Of a stretch of 64,000 nt of DNA, positions 1-9,090 are shown piece by piece (the stretch's first letter is position 1; the number at the start of each line of letters is the position of its first letter). The stretch spans positions 266,597 through 330,596 of the forward strand of contig NZ_KQ948744.1 of assembly GCF_001514195.1 (NCBI RefSeq), read 5' to 3'. The notes beneath the pieces are model-generated. The model was not told the DNA's origin and made no database searches. It saw only the letters and a list, made by a program, of their open reading frames with translations. The DNA is from Streptomyces griseorubiginosus (GTDB lineage: Bacteria > Actinomycetota > Actinomycetes > Streptomycetales > Streptomycetaceae). The translations under genes were made by a program, and so were the position numbers.

Positions 1-974
1 GCGGCCCACCCCTGGTCAAGATGGCCACCGGCGAGGAGAGCGACGACGAGTCCCTCGGCGGCGCCGAGATGCACGCGCGCGTGTCCGGCCTCGCGGACCA
101 CTACGCCGTCGACGAGCGGGACGCCCTCCGGCAGGCCCGCCGGGTCGTCGCCCGCCTCAACCACCGCAAGGCGTACGGCGATCCAGGACCGGCCGAACCG
201 CCCAAGTACGACGAGGACGAACTCCTCGGGATCGTCCCCGGCGACCTGCGCACCCCCTTCGACCCCCGCGAGGTGATCGCCCGGATCGTCGACGCCTCCG
301 ACTTCGACGAGTTCAAGCCCCTGTACGGCACGAGCCTGGTGACGGGATGGGCGGCCCTCCACGGCTATCCGGTCGGCATCCTGGCCAACGCCCAGGGCGT
401 CCTCTTCTCCGAGGAGTCCCAAAAGGCCGCCCAGTTCATCCAGTTGGCGAACCAGCGCGACATCCCGCTGCTCTTCCTGCACAACACCACCGGCTACATG
501 GTCGGCAAGGAGTACGAGCAGGGCGGCATCATCAAGCACGGCGCGATGATGATCAACGCGGTCAGCAACTCGAAGGTCCCGCACCTCTCCGTCCTCATGG
601 GCGCCTCCTACGGTGCCGGGCACTACGGCATGTGCGGCCGCGCCTACGACCCCCGTTTCCTCTTCGCCTGGCCCAGCGCCAAGTCCGCCGTCATGGGCCC
701 CCAGCAGCTCGCCGGCGTGCTCTCCATCGTCGCCCGCCAGTCCGCGGCGGCGAAGGGGCTGCCGTACGACGAAGAGGGCGACGCGGCCCTGCGCGCCATG
801 GTGGAGCAGCAGATCGAGTCCGAGTCGCTGCCCATGTTCCTGTCCGGACGCCTCTACGACGACGGCGTCATCGACCCCCGCGACACCCGGACCGTCCTCG
901 GCATGTGCCTGTCCGCGATCCACACCGCCCCCTACGAGGGCGCCCGCGGCGGCTTCGGCGTCTTCCGGATGTGA
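1..974 (+). CDS. Acyl-CoA carboxylase, carboxyltransferase (beta) subunit, 5' partial
   Basis: Transfers carboxyl from carboxybiotin to an acyl-CoA; cytoplasmic partner of the biotin subunit that follows. The reading frame is open to the left edge (first full codon at base 3), so the N-terminal half is missing. About 320 residues remain. Visible motifs are SLGGAEMHARVSG followed by DHYAVDE, the hydrophobic LHNTTGYMVGKEYEQGG segment and the oxyanion region GASYGAGHYGMCGRAY, all typical of the ClpP/crotonase-fold carboxyltransferase of the methylcrotonyl/geranyl-CoA type. The stop codon lies 10 bases before the next start, so the two are one operon. The downstream methylglutaconyl-CoA-hydratase-like crotonase favours a 3-methylcrotonyl-like substrate over acetyl- or propionyl-CoA; that is inference. 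Confidence 0.9.
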   Translation, partial: GPPLVKMATGEESDDESLGGAEMHARVSGLADHYAVDERDALRQARRVVARLNHRKAYGDPGPAEPPKYDEDELLGIVPGDLRTPFDPREVIARIVDASDFDEFKPLYGTSLVTGWAALHGYPVGILANAQGVLFSEESQKAAQFIQLANQRDIPLLFLHNTTGYMVGKEYEQGGIIKHGAMMINAVSNSKVPHLSVLMGASYGAGHYGMCGRAYDPRFLFAWPSAKSAVMGPQQLAGVLSIVARQSAAAKGLPYDEEGDAALRAMVEQQIESESLPMFLSGRLYDDGVIDPRDTRTVLGMCLSAIHTAPYEGARGGFGVFRM

Positions 975-984
975 GGAACCTCCA

Positions 985-2826
985 GTGATCACTTCTGTGC
1001 TCGTCGCCAACCGGGGCGAGATCGCCTGCCGGATCTTCCGCACCTGTGCCGAGTCGGGCATCCGCACGGTCGCCGTGTACGCGGACCCCGACGCGAACGC
1101 CCTCCACACGCGCGTGGCCGACACGGCCGTACGACTGCCGGGCGCGGCCCCCGCCGACACCTATCTGCGCGCCGACCTGATCGTGAAGGCGGCCGTGGTC
1201 TCCGGCGCCGACGCCGTCCACCCCGGTTACGGCTTCCTCTCCGAGAACGCCGACTTCGCGCGGGCGGTCATGGACGCGGGCCTGCTCTGGATCGGCCCGC
1301 CCCCGGCCGCGATCGAGGCGATGGCGTCCAAGACGCGGGCGAAGGACCTCATGGGCATCGCGCCCCTGCAGGACGTCACGGCCGCCGACCTGCCGGTGCT
1401 GGTGAAGGCCGCGGCGGGCGGCGGGGGCCGCGGCATGCGCATCGTGCGTCGTGTCGAGGACCTTCCTGCCGCCCTGGAGAGCGCCCGCGCCGAAGCCGCG
1501 AGCGCCTTCGGCGACGGCGAGGTCTTCGTCGAGCCGTACGTCGAGGACGGCCGCCACGTCGAGGTCCAGATCCTCGCCGACACCCACGGCACGGTCTGGG
1601 CCCTCGGCACCCGCGACTGCTCCCTCCAGCGCCGCCACCAGAAGGTGATCGAGGAGGCACCGGCCCCCGGCCTGACCGACGAACTCACCGCGGAACTGCA
1701 CGACTTGGCGGTCCGGGCGGCCCGCGCGGTCGACTACGTCGGTGCCGGCACGGTCGAGTTCCTGGTCGCCGACGGCCGGGCCCACTTCCTGGAGATGAAC
1801 ACCCGCCTCCAGGTCGAACACCCCGTCACGGAAGCGGTGTTCGGCCTCGACCTGGTGGCGGAACAGATCAGGATCGCGGAGGGTTCCGCACTGCCCGACG
1901 AGCCGCCCCGCGCGCGTGGCCACGCCGTCGAGGCCCGCCTCTACGCCGAGGACCCGTCGAAGGACTGGACCCCCCAGACGGGCACCCTGCACCGCCTGTC
2001 CGTCCCCCCGTCCGTCCGCCTGGACACGGGCTACGAGAGCGGCGACCTGATCCCCGTCCACTACGACCCGATGCTCGCCAAGGTCGTCGCCCACGCGCCC
2101 ACGCGAGCGGAGGCGGTCCGCAAGCTGGCGGGCGCGCTGGAGCAGGCCACGCTCCACGGCCCGACCACCAACAGGGACCTGCTGGTCAACTCCCTGCGCC
2201 ACAAGGAGTTCACGACGGCTCGCATGGACACGGGCTTCTACGACCGTCACCTGCCGGAACTCGCCGAACCGCGCCCCGATCCGCTCGCCCCCCTGGCAGC
2301 CGCCCTCACCGACGCGGTGGGCCGCTCCCGCTTCGGCGGCTTCCGCAACCTCCCCTCGACCCCCCAGACCAAGCGCTACGAGATGGCGGGCGAGGAGCAC
2401 GAGGTCCGTTACCGGCACACGAGGAAGGGCCTGGAGGCGGACGGGGTGCGGGTCCTGCACGCGGACCAGAGCAGGGTCGTGCTCGAAGTAGACCGCCTGA
2501 CAAGGCAGTTCGAGGTCTCGCGGTACGGCGACCGAGTGTATGTGGGCTGCACTTCCCTGACGGCCCTGCCCCGCTTCCCGGACCCGACGACCCAGCTCGC
2601 CCCGGGGTCCTTGCTGGCTCCCATGCCCGGAACGGTCGTACGGATCACGGAAGGCCTGGGGGAGGGCTCCGCCGTGGAGGCGGGTCAGCCTCTTCTCTGG
2701 CTGGAGGCGATGAAGATGGAACACAAAATCACGGCACCGCACACAGGCACGCTCAGCGAGCTGAATGCAGTTGTCGGCCAACAGGTGACGGTCGGCTCTC
2801 TACTGGCGGTTGTTGAACCTACCTAG
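985..2826 (+). CDS. Acyl-CoA carboxylase, biotin carboxylase plus biotin carrier (alpha) subunit
   Basis: ATP-dependent carboxylation of its own biotin, feeding the carboxyltransferase encoded just upstream. The 613-residue protein has the biotin-carboxylase N domain (LVANRGEIACRI, HPGYGFLSEN), the ATP-grasp glycine loop AAGGGGRGM, the catalytic EMNTRLQVEHPVTE, a middle linker, and a C-terminal biotinyl domain with the lysine motif EAMKMEH about 50 residues from the end. GTG at 985 is chosen because it gives the family start VITSVLVANRGE; an in-frame opening far upstream only overlaps the previous gene. Co-transcription is likely given the 10-base gap. The ligated acyl-CoA is not readable from sequence; the surrounding genes point to leucine/isovalerate or acyclic terpenoid breakdown. 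Confidence 0.92.
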   Translation: MITSVLVANRGEIACRIFRTCAESGIRTVAVYADPDANALHTRVADTAVRLPGAAPADTYLRADLIVKAAVVSGADAVHPGYGFLSENADFARAVMDAGLLWIGPPPAAIEAMASKTRAKDLMGIAPLQDVTAADLPVLVKAAAGGGGRGMRIVRRVEDLPAALESARAEAASAFGDGEVFVEPYVEDGRHVEVQILADTHGTVWALGTRDCSLQRRHQKVIEEAPAPGLTDELTAELHDLAVRAARAVDYVGAGTVEFLVADGRAHFLEMNTRLQVEHPVTEAVFGLDLVAEQIRIAEGSALPDEPPRARGHAVEARLYAEDPSKDWTPQTGTLHRLSVPPSVRLDTGYESGDLIPVHYDPMLAKVVAHAPTRAEAVRKLAGALEQATLHGPTTNRDLLVNSLRHKEFTTARMDTGFYDRHLPELAEPRPDPLAPLAAALTDAVGRSRFGGFRNLPSTPQTKRYEMAGEEHEVRYRHTRKGLEADGVRVLHADQSRVVLEVDRLTRQFEVSRYGDRVYVGCTSLTALPRFPDPTTQLAPGSLLAPMPGTVVRITEGLGEGSAVEAGQPLLWLEAMKMEHKITAPHTGTLSELNAVVGQQVTVGSLLAVVEPT

Positions 2827-2848
2827 GGGCGCGGGGAACTGCGCGACC
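2825..2848. repeat. Dispersed intergenic repeat, single arm
   Basis: Contains the core GGGGCGCGGGGAACTGCG followed by CGACC, starting inside the stop codon of the preceding gene. The same core recurs at 7036, 27363/27410 and 38921 and, in a variant form, near 34146, each time directly after a gene. Here it is one arm without its inverted partner. Confidence 0.8.
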
Positions 2849-2868
2849 AGCCCAAACGAAGGAGCCAC

Positions 2869-4005
2869 ATGCCCACGATCGAAACCGACGAGCACAAGTC
2901 TCTGAGGCAAGCAGTCGCCGCCCTCGGCAAACGCCACGGCCGCGACTACGACCGAGAGCAACTCTGGTCCGAGGCAGCCAAGCTCGGCTATCTCGGCGTC
3001 AACCTGCCGGAGGCATACGGCGGCGGAGGCGGCGGAATCGCCGAACTCTCCCTCGTCCTCGAAGAGCTCGGCGCAGCCGGCGCCCCCCTCCTGATGATGA
3101 TCGTCTCCCCGGCCATCTGCGGCACGGTGATCGCCCGCTTCGGCACCGAGGCCCAGAAACAGGAATGGCTCCCGGCACTCGCCGACGGCACCCGCACCAT
3201 GGCCTTCGGTATCACCGAACCCGACGCCGGCTCCAACAGCCACCGCATCACCACCACGGCCCGCCGCGACCAGGAGACCGGAGACTGGCTGCTCAACGGC
3301 CGCAAGGTCTTCGTCTCCGGCGTCGACATAGCCGACGCCACCCTCATCGTCGGCCGCACCGAGGACTCCCGTACCGGCCGCCTGAAGCCCTGCCTGTTCA
3401 TCGTCCCGCGCGACGCCCCCGGCTTCGGCAGGCGCTGGATCGAGATGGAACTGAGCGCCCAGGAGAAGCAGTTCGAGCTGACCCTCGACGACGTACGCCT
3501 CCCCGCCGACGCCCTCGTGGGCGACGAGGACGCGGGCCTGCTGCAACTCTTCGCCGGCCTCAACCCCGAACGCATCATGACGGCCGCCTTCGCGATCGGC
3601 ATGGGCCGCTACGCGCTCTCCCGGGCGATCACCTACGCCAAGGAGCGCACGGTCTGGAACAGCCCCATCGGCGCCCACCAGGCCATCGCCCACCCTCTCG
3701 CCCAGGCGCACATCGACCTCGAACTCGCCCGCCTGATGACCCAGAAGGCGGCCCATCTCTACGACGCCGGCGACGACGTGGGCGCGGGTGAGGCCGCCAA
3801 CATGGCGAAGTACGCGGCCGGGGAGGCCTGTGTGAAGGCCGTGGACCAGGCGGTCCACACCCTCGGCGGCAACGGGCTCACCAAGGAGTTCGGGATCGCC
3901 TCGCTGATCACGGCCGCGCGCGTGGCCCGTATCGCACCGGTGAGCAGGGAGATGATCCTCAACTACGTCTCCCACCAGACCCTGGGCCTGCCCAAGTCGT
4001 ACTAG
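2869..4005 (+). CDS. Acyl-CoA dehydrogenase
   Basis: FAD-dependent alpha,beta-oxidation of an acyl-CoA thioester in the cytoplasm. At 378 residues it has the usual family length and all three domains: N-terminal helical (residues 1-110), beta barrel with AFGITEPDAGSNS, and C-terminal helical with NPERIMTAAFAIG and LGGNGLTKEFGIAS. Start is ATG after GAAGGAG eight bases upstream. It is the third gene of the operon, 42 bases after the carboxylase with a dispersed repeat in between. In a leucine-type pathway this position would be isovaleryl-CoA dehydrogenase, whose product feeds the carboxylase; the exact substrate is inferred from context only. Confidence 0.9.
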   Translation: MPTIETDEHKSLRQAVAALGKRHGRDYDREQLWSEAAKLGYLGVNLPEAYGGGGGGIAELSLVLEELGAAGAPLLMMIVSPAICGTVIARFGTEAQKQEWLPALADGTRTMAFGITEPDAGSNSHRITTTARRDQETGDWLLNGRKVFVSGVDIADATLIVGRTEDSRTGRLKPCLFIVPRDAPGFGRRWIEMELSAQEKQFELTLDDVRLPADALVGDEDAGLLQLFAGLNPERIMTAAFAIGMGRYALSRAITYAKERTVWNSPIGAHQAIAHPLAQAHIDLELARLMTQKAAHLYDAGDDVGAGEAANMAKYAAGEACVKAVDQAVHTLGGNGLTKEFGIASLITAARVARIAPVSREMILNYVSHQTLGLPKSY

Positions 4006-4022
4006 GCCGTCTTGGAGGAACC

Positions 4023-5600
4023 GTGTTCCGCAGCGAGTACGCAGACGTCCAGCCCGTAGAACTGCCCATCCACGACGCCGTGTTGGCCCGCGCCGCCGAG
4101 TTCGCCGACGCGCCCGCCCTGATCGACGGCACCGACGGCACCACCCTGAGTTACGCCCAACTGGACGCCTTCCACCGGCGCGTGGCCGCAGGGTTGGCCG
4201 ACGCGGGAGTGCGCAAGGGGGACGTGCTCGCCCTGCACAGCCCCAACACGATCGCCTTCCCTACCGCGTTCTACGCCGCCACCCGCGCGGGTGCCTCCGT
4301 CACGACCGTGCACCCGCTGTCCACGCCCGAGGAGTTCGCCAAGCAGCTCTCCGACTCCGGCGCCCGCTGGATCGTCACCGTCTCGCCGCTCCTGGAGACG
4401 GCCCGCCGGGCCGCCGAACTCGCGGGCGGCGTAAGGGAGATCTTCGTCTGCGACAGCGCTCCCGGCCACCGCTCCCTGATCGACATGCTGGCCTCGACGG
4501 CCCCCGAGCCGCACATCGACATCGACCCGACGGCCGACGTGGCGGCACTGCCGTACTCCTCGGGCACCACCGGCACTCCCAAGGGCGTGATGCTCACGCA
4601 CCGGCAGATCGCCACCAACCTCGCCCAGCTCGAACCGCTGATGTCGGCGGGCCCCGAGGACCGCATCCTCGCGGTGCTGCCCTTCTTCCACATCTACGGT
4701 CTCACGGCCCTGATGAACGCGCCCCTGCGCCAGGGCGCCTCCGTCGTCGTCCTGCCCCGCTTCGACCTGGAGACCTTCCTCGCCGCCATCCAGAACCACC
4801 GCATCACCGGCCTGTACGTGGCCCCGCCGATCGTCCTCGCCCTCGCCAAGCACCCGCTGATCGAGGAGTACGACCTCTCGTCCCTGCGCTACATCGTCAG
4901 CGCCGCCGCCCCGCTGGACGCCCGTCTCGCCGCCGCCTGTTCGGCCCGGCTCGGCCTCCCGCCCGTCGGCCAGGCGTACGGCATGACCGAGCTCTCGCCC
5001 GGCACCCACGTCGTGCCCCTGTCGGCCATGCGCGAGGCACCGCCCGGGACGGTCGGCAAGCTCATCGCCGGCACCGAGATGCGGATCGTCTCCCTCGACG
5101 ACCCCGGCAAGGACCTCACCGTCGGCGAACCCGGCGAGATCCTCATCCGCGGTCCGCAGATCATGAAGGGCTACCTCGGTCGCCCCGACGACACCGCCGC
5201 GATGATCGACACCGACGGCTGGCTGCACACCGGGGACGTCGGCCATGTCGACGCCGACGGCTGGCTGTTCGTCGTCGACCGGGTCAAGGAGCTCATCAAG
5301 TACAAGGGCTTCCAGGTGGCCCCCGCCGAACTGGAGGCCCTCCTGCTCACCCACCCGGACATCGCCGACGCGGCCGTCATCGGCGTGTACGACGACGACG
5401 GCAACGAGGTCCCGCACGCCTACGTCGTCCGCCGGCCCACCGCCGGTGAGCTCTCCGAGCTCTCCGAAAGTGAGGTCATGATGTACGTCGCCGAGCGCGT
5501 CGCCCCCTACAAGCGCGTCCGCCGGGTCACCTTCATCGCCGGGGTGCCCCGCGCCGCCTCCGGCAAGATCCTCCGTCGACAGCTCAGGGAACGCGCATGA
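4023..5600 (+). CDS. AMP-forming acyl-CoA synthetase (4-coumarate-CoA ligase type)
   Basis: Activates a carboxylic acid to its CoA thioester through an acyl-AMP. The 525-residue protein carries the P-loop SSGTTGTPKGVM (about residue 180), YGMTE at about 320, the hinge HTGDVGHVDADGWLFVVDR, and the C-terminal catalytic lysine in ASGKILRRQL. Start ATG or GTG at 4023 follows GGAGG. It sits 17 bases after the acyl-CoA dehydrogenase, so the operon begins its pathway by making the CoA ester that the other enzymes then use. 4-Coumarate-CoA-ligase-like is a fold-level call; phenylpropanoid use is not implied. Confidence 0.9.
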   Translation: MFRSEYADVQPVELPIHDAVLARAAEFADAPALIDGTDGTTLSYAQLDAFHRRVAAGLADAGVRKGDVLALHSPNTIAFPTAFYAATRAGASVTTVHPLSTPEEFAKQLSDSGARWIVTVSPLLETARRAAELAGGVREIFVCDSAPGHRSLIDMLASTAPEPHIDIDPTADVAALPYSSGTTGTPKGVMLTHRQIATNLAQLEPLMSAGPEDRILAVLPFFHIYGLTALMNAPLRQGASVVVLPRFDLETFLAAIQNHRITGLYVAPPIVLALAKHPLIEEYDLSSLRYIVSAAAPLDARLAAACSARLGLPPVGQAYGMTELSPGTHVVPLSAMREAPPGTVGKLIAGTEMRIVSLDDPGKDLTVGEPGEILIRGPQIMKGYLGRPDDTAAMIDTDGWLHTGDVGHVDADGWLFVVDRVKELIKYKGFQVAPAELEALLLTHPDIADAAVIGVYDDDGNEVPHAYVVRRPTAGELSELSESEVMMYVAERVAPYKRVRRVTFIAGVPRAASGKILRRQLRERA

Positions 5601-6373
5601 CAGCTGGGGGAACGCCCATGACGGCTCAGGGAAAGCCCACGACCCTCGTCGCCCGCACGCGCGCGCGTGCCGTCGAGACCCTCACCCTCGACTCCCCGCA
5701 CAACCGCAACGCCCTGTCGGCGGCCCTGGTGGGGGAGCTGGCCGCCGCGCTGACGGACTGCGCCAAGGACCCCGACGTCCGCGCGATCGTCCTCACCCAC
5801 ACCGGCACCACCTTCTCGGCGGGCGCCGACCTCAAGGACCCCCCGCACCCGGACGCCCTGGTCGGTCTCCTGCGCCGGATCGTCGAACTCGGCAAACCGG
5901 TCGTCGCCCGTGTCACCGGACACGTCCGCGCGGGCGGCCTCGGCCTTCTCGCCGCCTGCGACATCGCCGCCGCGTCCACGGAGTCGACGTTCGCCTTCAC
6001 CGAGGTACGGATCGGGGTCGCCCCCGCGGTCATCTCCCTGACCCTGCTGCCCCGCACCGACCCCCGCGCCCTGGCCCGCCACTACCTCACCGGCGAGCGC
6101 TTCGACGCTGCCGAGGCGGCCCGCATCGGCCTGGTGACGGCGGCCGGCGACGACGTGGACGCCGTACTCGAACCGATCCTCGACGGGTTGCGCCGGTCCG
6201 CACCCGAGGCCCTGGCGGAGACGAAACGGCTGCTCACGGCTAGGGTGCTGGAGACCTTCGACCGGGACGCGGCCGCCCTGACCGCGCTCTCGGCCCGGCT
6301 GTTCGCCTCACCGCACGCGCGCGAGGGCATGACGGCCTTCCTGGAACGACGGGATCCCTCATGGACGGTGTGA
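5597..6373 (+). CDS. Enoyl-CoA hydratase family protein, 3-methylglutaconyl-CoA hydratase-like
   Basis: Crotonase-fold hydratase. Residues 70-80 form the first oxyanion loop (FSAGADLKD). The segment RAGGLGLLAACDI has glycine where E. coli-type hydratases carry their first catalytic glutamate, but the second is present in FTEVRIGVAPAVISL. That single-Glu pattern with VAPAVIS is what I know of AUH/LiuC methylglutaconyl-CoA hydratases. It overlaps the ligase stop by ATGA. A second in-frame ATG lies at 5618, and the two starts sit in a near-duplicated 20-base stretch (AGGGAACGCGCATGAC against GGGGAACGCCCATGAC), each preceded by a GGGAAC-like ribosome site. Either start is possible. Confidence 0.88.
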   Translation: MTAGGTPMTAQGKPTTLVARTRARAVETLTLDSPHNRNALSAALVGELAAALTDCAKDPDVRAIVLTHTGTTFSAGADLKDPPHPDALVGLLRRIVELGKPVVARVTGHVRAGGLGLLAACDIAAASTESTFAFTEVRIGVAPAVISLTLLPRTDPRALARHYLTGERFDAAEAARIGLVTAAGDDVDAVLEPILDGLRRSAPEALAETKRLLTARVLETFDRDAAALTALSARLFASPHAREGMTAFLERRDPSWTV

Positions 6374-7029
6374 CGACGATCGGCGACCGGGCGGAACGCG
6401 CGCCCAAAGAGGCCAGGCAGGCCAAAGAGGCCAAGCAGGCCAAAGAGGCCAAGCAGCCCAAGCAGGACCGCAGCCGGGCCACCCGGCAGCGGCTCCTGGA
6501 GGCCGCCGTGTCCTGCCTCGCCGAACACGGCTGGGCCGGGTCCACGGTCACCGTCGTCGCCGAACGCGCCGGAGTCTCCCGAGGCGCCGCCCAGCACCAC
6601 TTCCCGACGCGCGAGGACCTCTTCACCGCGGCCGTCGAGTACGTGGCCGAGGAACGCTCCACAGCCCTGCGCGCCCTGTTCCCGCAGGGCGCGGCCGACG
6701 ACCGCCGAGCGGTGATCTCGGCCCTCGTCGACCTCTACACCGGCCCCCTCTTCCGCGCCGCCCTCCACCTCTGGGTGGCAGCCTCCAACGAGGACCAACT
6801 GCGCCCTCAGGTGACGGAGTTGGAGGCGAGGGTGGGCCGGGAGACCCACCGGATCGCCGTAGACCTACTGGGCGCGGACGAGTCCAGGCCGGGCGTCCGG
6901 GAAACGGTCCAGGGCCTCCTGGACATGGCGAGAGGCCTGGGCCTCGCCAACCTGCTCACGGACGACGAGGCCAGGCGGGACAGAGTGGTGGCTCAGTGGG
7001 CAGCACTACTGAACGAGGCGCTGCTGTAG
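6361..7029 (+). CDS. TetR-family repressor with Lys/Ala-rich N-terminal repeat
   Basis: Probable local repressor of the preceding acyl-CoA operon, which it overlaps by 13 bases. The HTH is at about residues 38-85 (RQRLLEAAVSCLAEHGW, VAERAGVSRGAAQHHF), followed by an all-helical ligand domain; 222 residues is normal size. Residues 15-37 are an odd charged extension made from an 18-base unit repeated three times (6403-6456, encoding KEA-R/K-Q-A type hexapeptides). Such a tail could contact DNA non-specifically or be a replication-slippage product. An acyl-CoA intermediate is the likely effector, inferred from context. Confidence 0.88.
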   Translation: MDGVTTIGDRAERAPKEARQAKEAKQAKEAKQPKQDRSRATRQRLLEAAVSCLAEHGWAGSTVTVVAERAGVSRGAAQHHFPTREDLFTAAVEYVAEERSTALRALFPQGAADDRRAVISALVDLYTGPLFRAALHLWVAASNEDQLRPQVTELEARVGRETHRIAVDLLGADESRPGVRETVQGLLDMARGLGLANLLTDDEARRDRVVAQWAALLNEALL

Positions 7030-7035
7030 CTCGTT

Positions 7036-7059
7036 CAGGGGCGCGGGGAACTGCGCGAC
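7036..7059. repeat. Dispersed intergenic repeat, single arm
   Basis: CAGGGGCGCGGGGAACTG plus CGCGAC between the ends of the convergent TetR and citrate-synthase-like genes, in the same orientation as the copy at 2825. The 75-base gap holds nothing else that I recognise. Confidence 0.8.
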
Positions 7060-7104
7060 AAGCCACGAATCACCCGCAGCCGCCCACGCTCCTGAAGCAC
7101 CCCT

Positions 7105-8217
7105 TCAGTGGGCGATCCCCCCATACCCCTCGATGTCCTGAGGACTCCGAGCCGCCGGCCCCACATACCGCGCAGACGGCCGCACCAACCGCCCCGTCCG
7201 CTTCTGCTCAAGAATGTGCGCCGACCACCCCGCCGTCCGCGCACACGTGAACATCGACGTGAACATGTGCGCCGGCACCTCCGCGAAGTCGAGCACGATC
7301 GCCGCCCAGAACTCCACGTTCGTGGCGAGCACCCGGTCCGGCCGCCGTGCGTGCAGCTCCGCCAGCGCCGCCTTCTCCAGCGCCTCGGCCACCTCGAACC
7401 GCGGCGCCCCCAGCTCCCGGGCCGTACGGCGCAGCACCCGCGCGCGCGGGTCCTCGGCCCGGTACACCCGGTGCCCGAACCCCATCAGCCGCTCACCCCG
7501 GTCCAGCGCCTGCTTGACCCACGCCTCCGCGTCCCCGGTCCGCTCGATCTCCTCGATCATCCCGAGCACCCGGGAGGGCGCACCACCGTGCAGCGGCCCG
7601 GACATGGCACCCACGGCCCCGGAGAGCGCGGCGGCGACATCCGCGCCGGTGGAGGCGATCACGCGCGCGGTGAAGGTGGACGCGTTCATGCCGTGCTCGG
7701 CGGCCGAGGTCCAGTAGGCGTCGACGGCCGCGACATGCTTGGGATCCGGCTCCCCGCGCCAGCGGATCATGAACCGCTCGACGACGGACTGCGCCTTGTC
7801 GATCTCCCGCTGCGGCACCATCGGCAGCCCCTGCCCGCGCGCCGACTGGGCGACGTAGGACAGGGCCATCACGGCGGCCCGGGCGAGGTCGGCGCGCGCC
7901 TGCTCGGCGTCGATGTCGAGCAGCGGCTTCAGCCCCCACACCGGGGCCAGCATGGCGAGCGCCGACTGGACGTCCACGCGGATGTCCCCGGAGTGCACCG
8001 GGATCGGGAACGGCTCGGCGGGCGGCAGACCCGGGTTGAAGGCGCCGTCGACCAGCAGCCCCCACACGTTGCCGAAGGAGACATGGCCGACCAGATCCTC
8101 GATGTCGACGCCCCGGTACCGCAGCGCGCCGCCCTCCTTGTCCGGTTCGGCGATCTCCGTCTCGAACGCGACGACTCCTTCGAGACCAGGGACAAAGCCG
8201 GGGTCGAGGTCGGACAT
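7105..8217 (-). CDS. Citrate synthase-like protein
   Basis: Citrate synthase/2-methylcitrate synthase family enzyme condensing acetyl-CoA or propionyl-CoA with an oxo-acid. The 370-residue protein contains the active-site segments HGMNASTFTARV, SGPLHGGAPSRV, GFGHRVYRAEDPRA (second catalytic His) and DFAEVPAHMF (catalytic Asp region). It is shorter at the N-terminus than the classical hexameric citrate synthase. ATG at 8217 is preferred because GAGGAG lies seven bases upstream and it gives MSDLDPGFVPGLEGV. A further upstream in-frame start lacks a ribosome site. It is divergent from pdxH. It is the second, citrate-synthase-like gene I recall in S. coelicolor next to pdxH, not the main TCA enzyme. 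Confidence 0.88.
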   Translation of the reverse strand: MSDLDPGFVPGLEGVVAFETEIAEPDKEGGALRYRGVDIEDLVGHVSFGNVWGLLVDGAFNPGLPPAEPFPIPVHSGDIRVDVQSALAMLAPVWGLKPLLDIDAEQARADLARAAVMALSYVAQSARGQGLPMVPQREIDKAQSVVERFMIRWRGEPDPKHVAAVDAYWTSAAEHGMNASTFTARVIASTGADVAAALSGAVGAMSGPLHGGAPSRVLGMIEEIERTGDAEAWVKQALDRGERLMGFGHRVYRAEDPRARVLRRTARELGAPRFEVAEALEKAALAELHARRPDRVLATNVEFWAAIVLDFAEVPAHMFTSMFTCARTAGWSAHILEQKRTGRLVRPSARYVGPAARSPQDIEGYGGIAH

Positions 8218-8359
8218 CAGGCGGCTCCTCATGATGCGTACGACGGATGACGCCACGATAACTCCGAGTGTCACCTTTGGGGAGTCATGCGGCACTCAGT
8301 GCCACCAGCAGTCGGCGCCGCCCTCGGTGCGGGAGGCATCCGTACGGCAAGATGACCGG

Positions 8360-9031
8360 GTGACCGACGCAGCACACGCCGTCTTCCCGGATCCCGCCTC
8401 CATGCGCGAGCAGTACCGCGCGGAGGGCCTCGCCGAGACCGACCTGGCCGCGACCCCCGTCGCACAGTTCGCCCGCTGGTTCACGCAGGCGGCCACCGAG
8501 GCGCACCTCTTCGAGCCGAACGCCATGGTCGTCTCCACCGCGGATGCCCAGGGGCGCCCCAGCTCCCGCACGGTGCTCCTGAAGCAGTTCGACGAACAGG
8601 GCTTCGTCTTCTTCACCAACTACGACTCCCGCAAGGCACGCGACCTCGCGCAGAACCCGTACATCAGCCTGCTCTTCCCGTGGCACCCCATGGCCCGCCA
8701 GGTCATCGTCACCGGCGTGGCCTGCCGCACCGGCCGCGACGAGACCGCCGCGTACTTCCGCACCCGCCCGCACGGCTCCCAGCTCGGCGCCTGGGCCAGC
8801 GCCCAGTCCTCGGTCATCGAGACGCGCGAGCAGGTCGACACCGCCTACGCCGACCTCGCCGCCCGCTACCCCGAGGGCGAACAGGTCCCGGTCCCCCCGC
8901 ACTGGGGCGGCTTCCGGGTGGCGCCGGAGACGGTCGAGTTCTGGCAGGGCCGCGAGAACCGCCTCCACGACCGACTGCGGTACGTGGCGGAACCGGACGG
9001 CGGCTGGCGGGTGGAGCGGCTCAGCCCCTGA
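8360..9031 (+). CDS. pdxH: Pyridoxamine 5'-phosphate oxidase
   Basis: FMN-dependent oxidation of pyridoxamine/pyridoxine 5'-phosphate to pyridoxal 5'-phosphate. The 223-residue split-barrel protein shows the full family signature: MREQYRAEGL at the N-terminus, RPSSRTVLLKQFD, FFTNYDSRKARDL (FMN phosphate site), LLFPWHPMARQV, and the C-terminal dimerisation domain ending in WQGRENRLHDRLRY. The start is GTG at 8360; the 140-base divergent spacer to the citrate-synthase-like gene shows no clear ribosome site, so translation may be leaderless or begin at the later ATG within SMREQYR. A second, more distant paralogue lies at 57441-58106. Confidence 0.95.
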   Translation: MTDAAHAVFPDPASMREQYRAEGLAETDLAATPVAQFARWFTQAATEAHLFEPNAMVVSTADAQGRPSSRTVLLKQFDEQGFVFFTNYDSRKARDLAQNPYISLLFPWHPMARQVIVTGVACRTGRDETAAYFRTRPHGSQLGAWASAQSSVIETREQVDTAYADLAARYPEGEQVPVPPHWGGFRVAPETVEFWQGRENRLHDRLRYVAEPDGGWRVERLSP

Positions 9032-9090
9032 ACCGGCGGCCGGTCGGGCGGCTTGCGGGCGCTACGGCTGCCCGACCACTGCCTGCGGGA

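Noticed and set aside
7108..8250. 380-codon plus-strand frame
   Set aside because: Antisense to the citrate-synthase-like gene.
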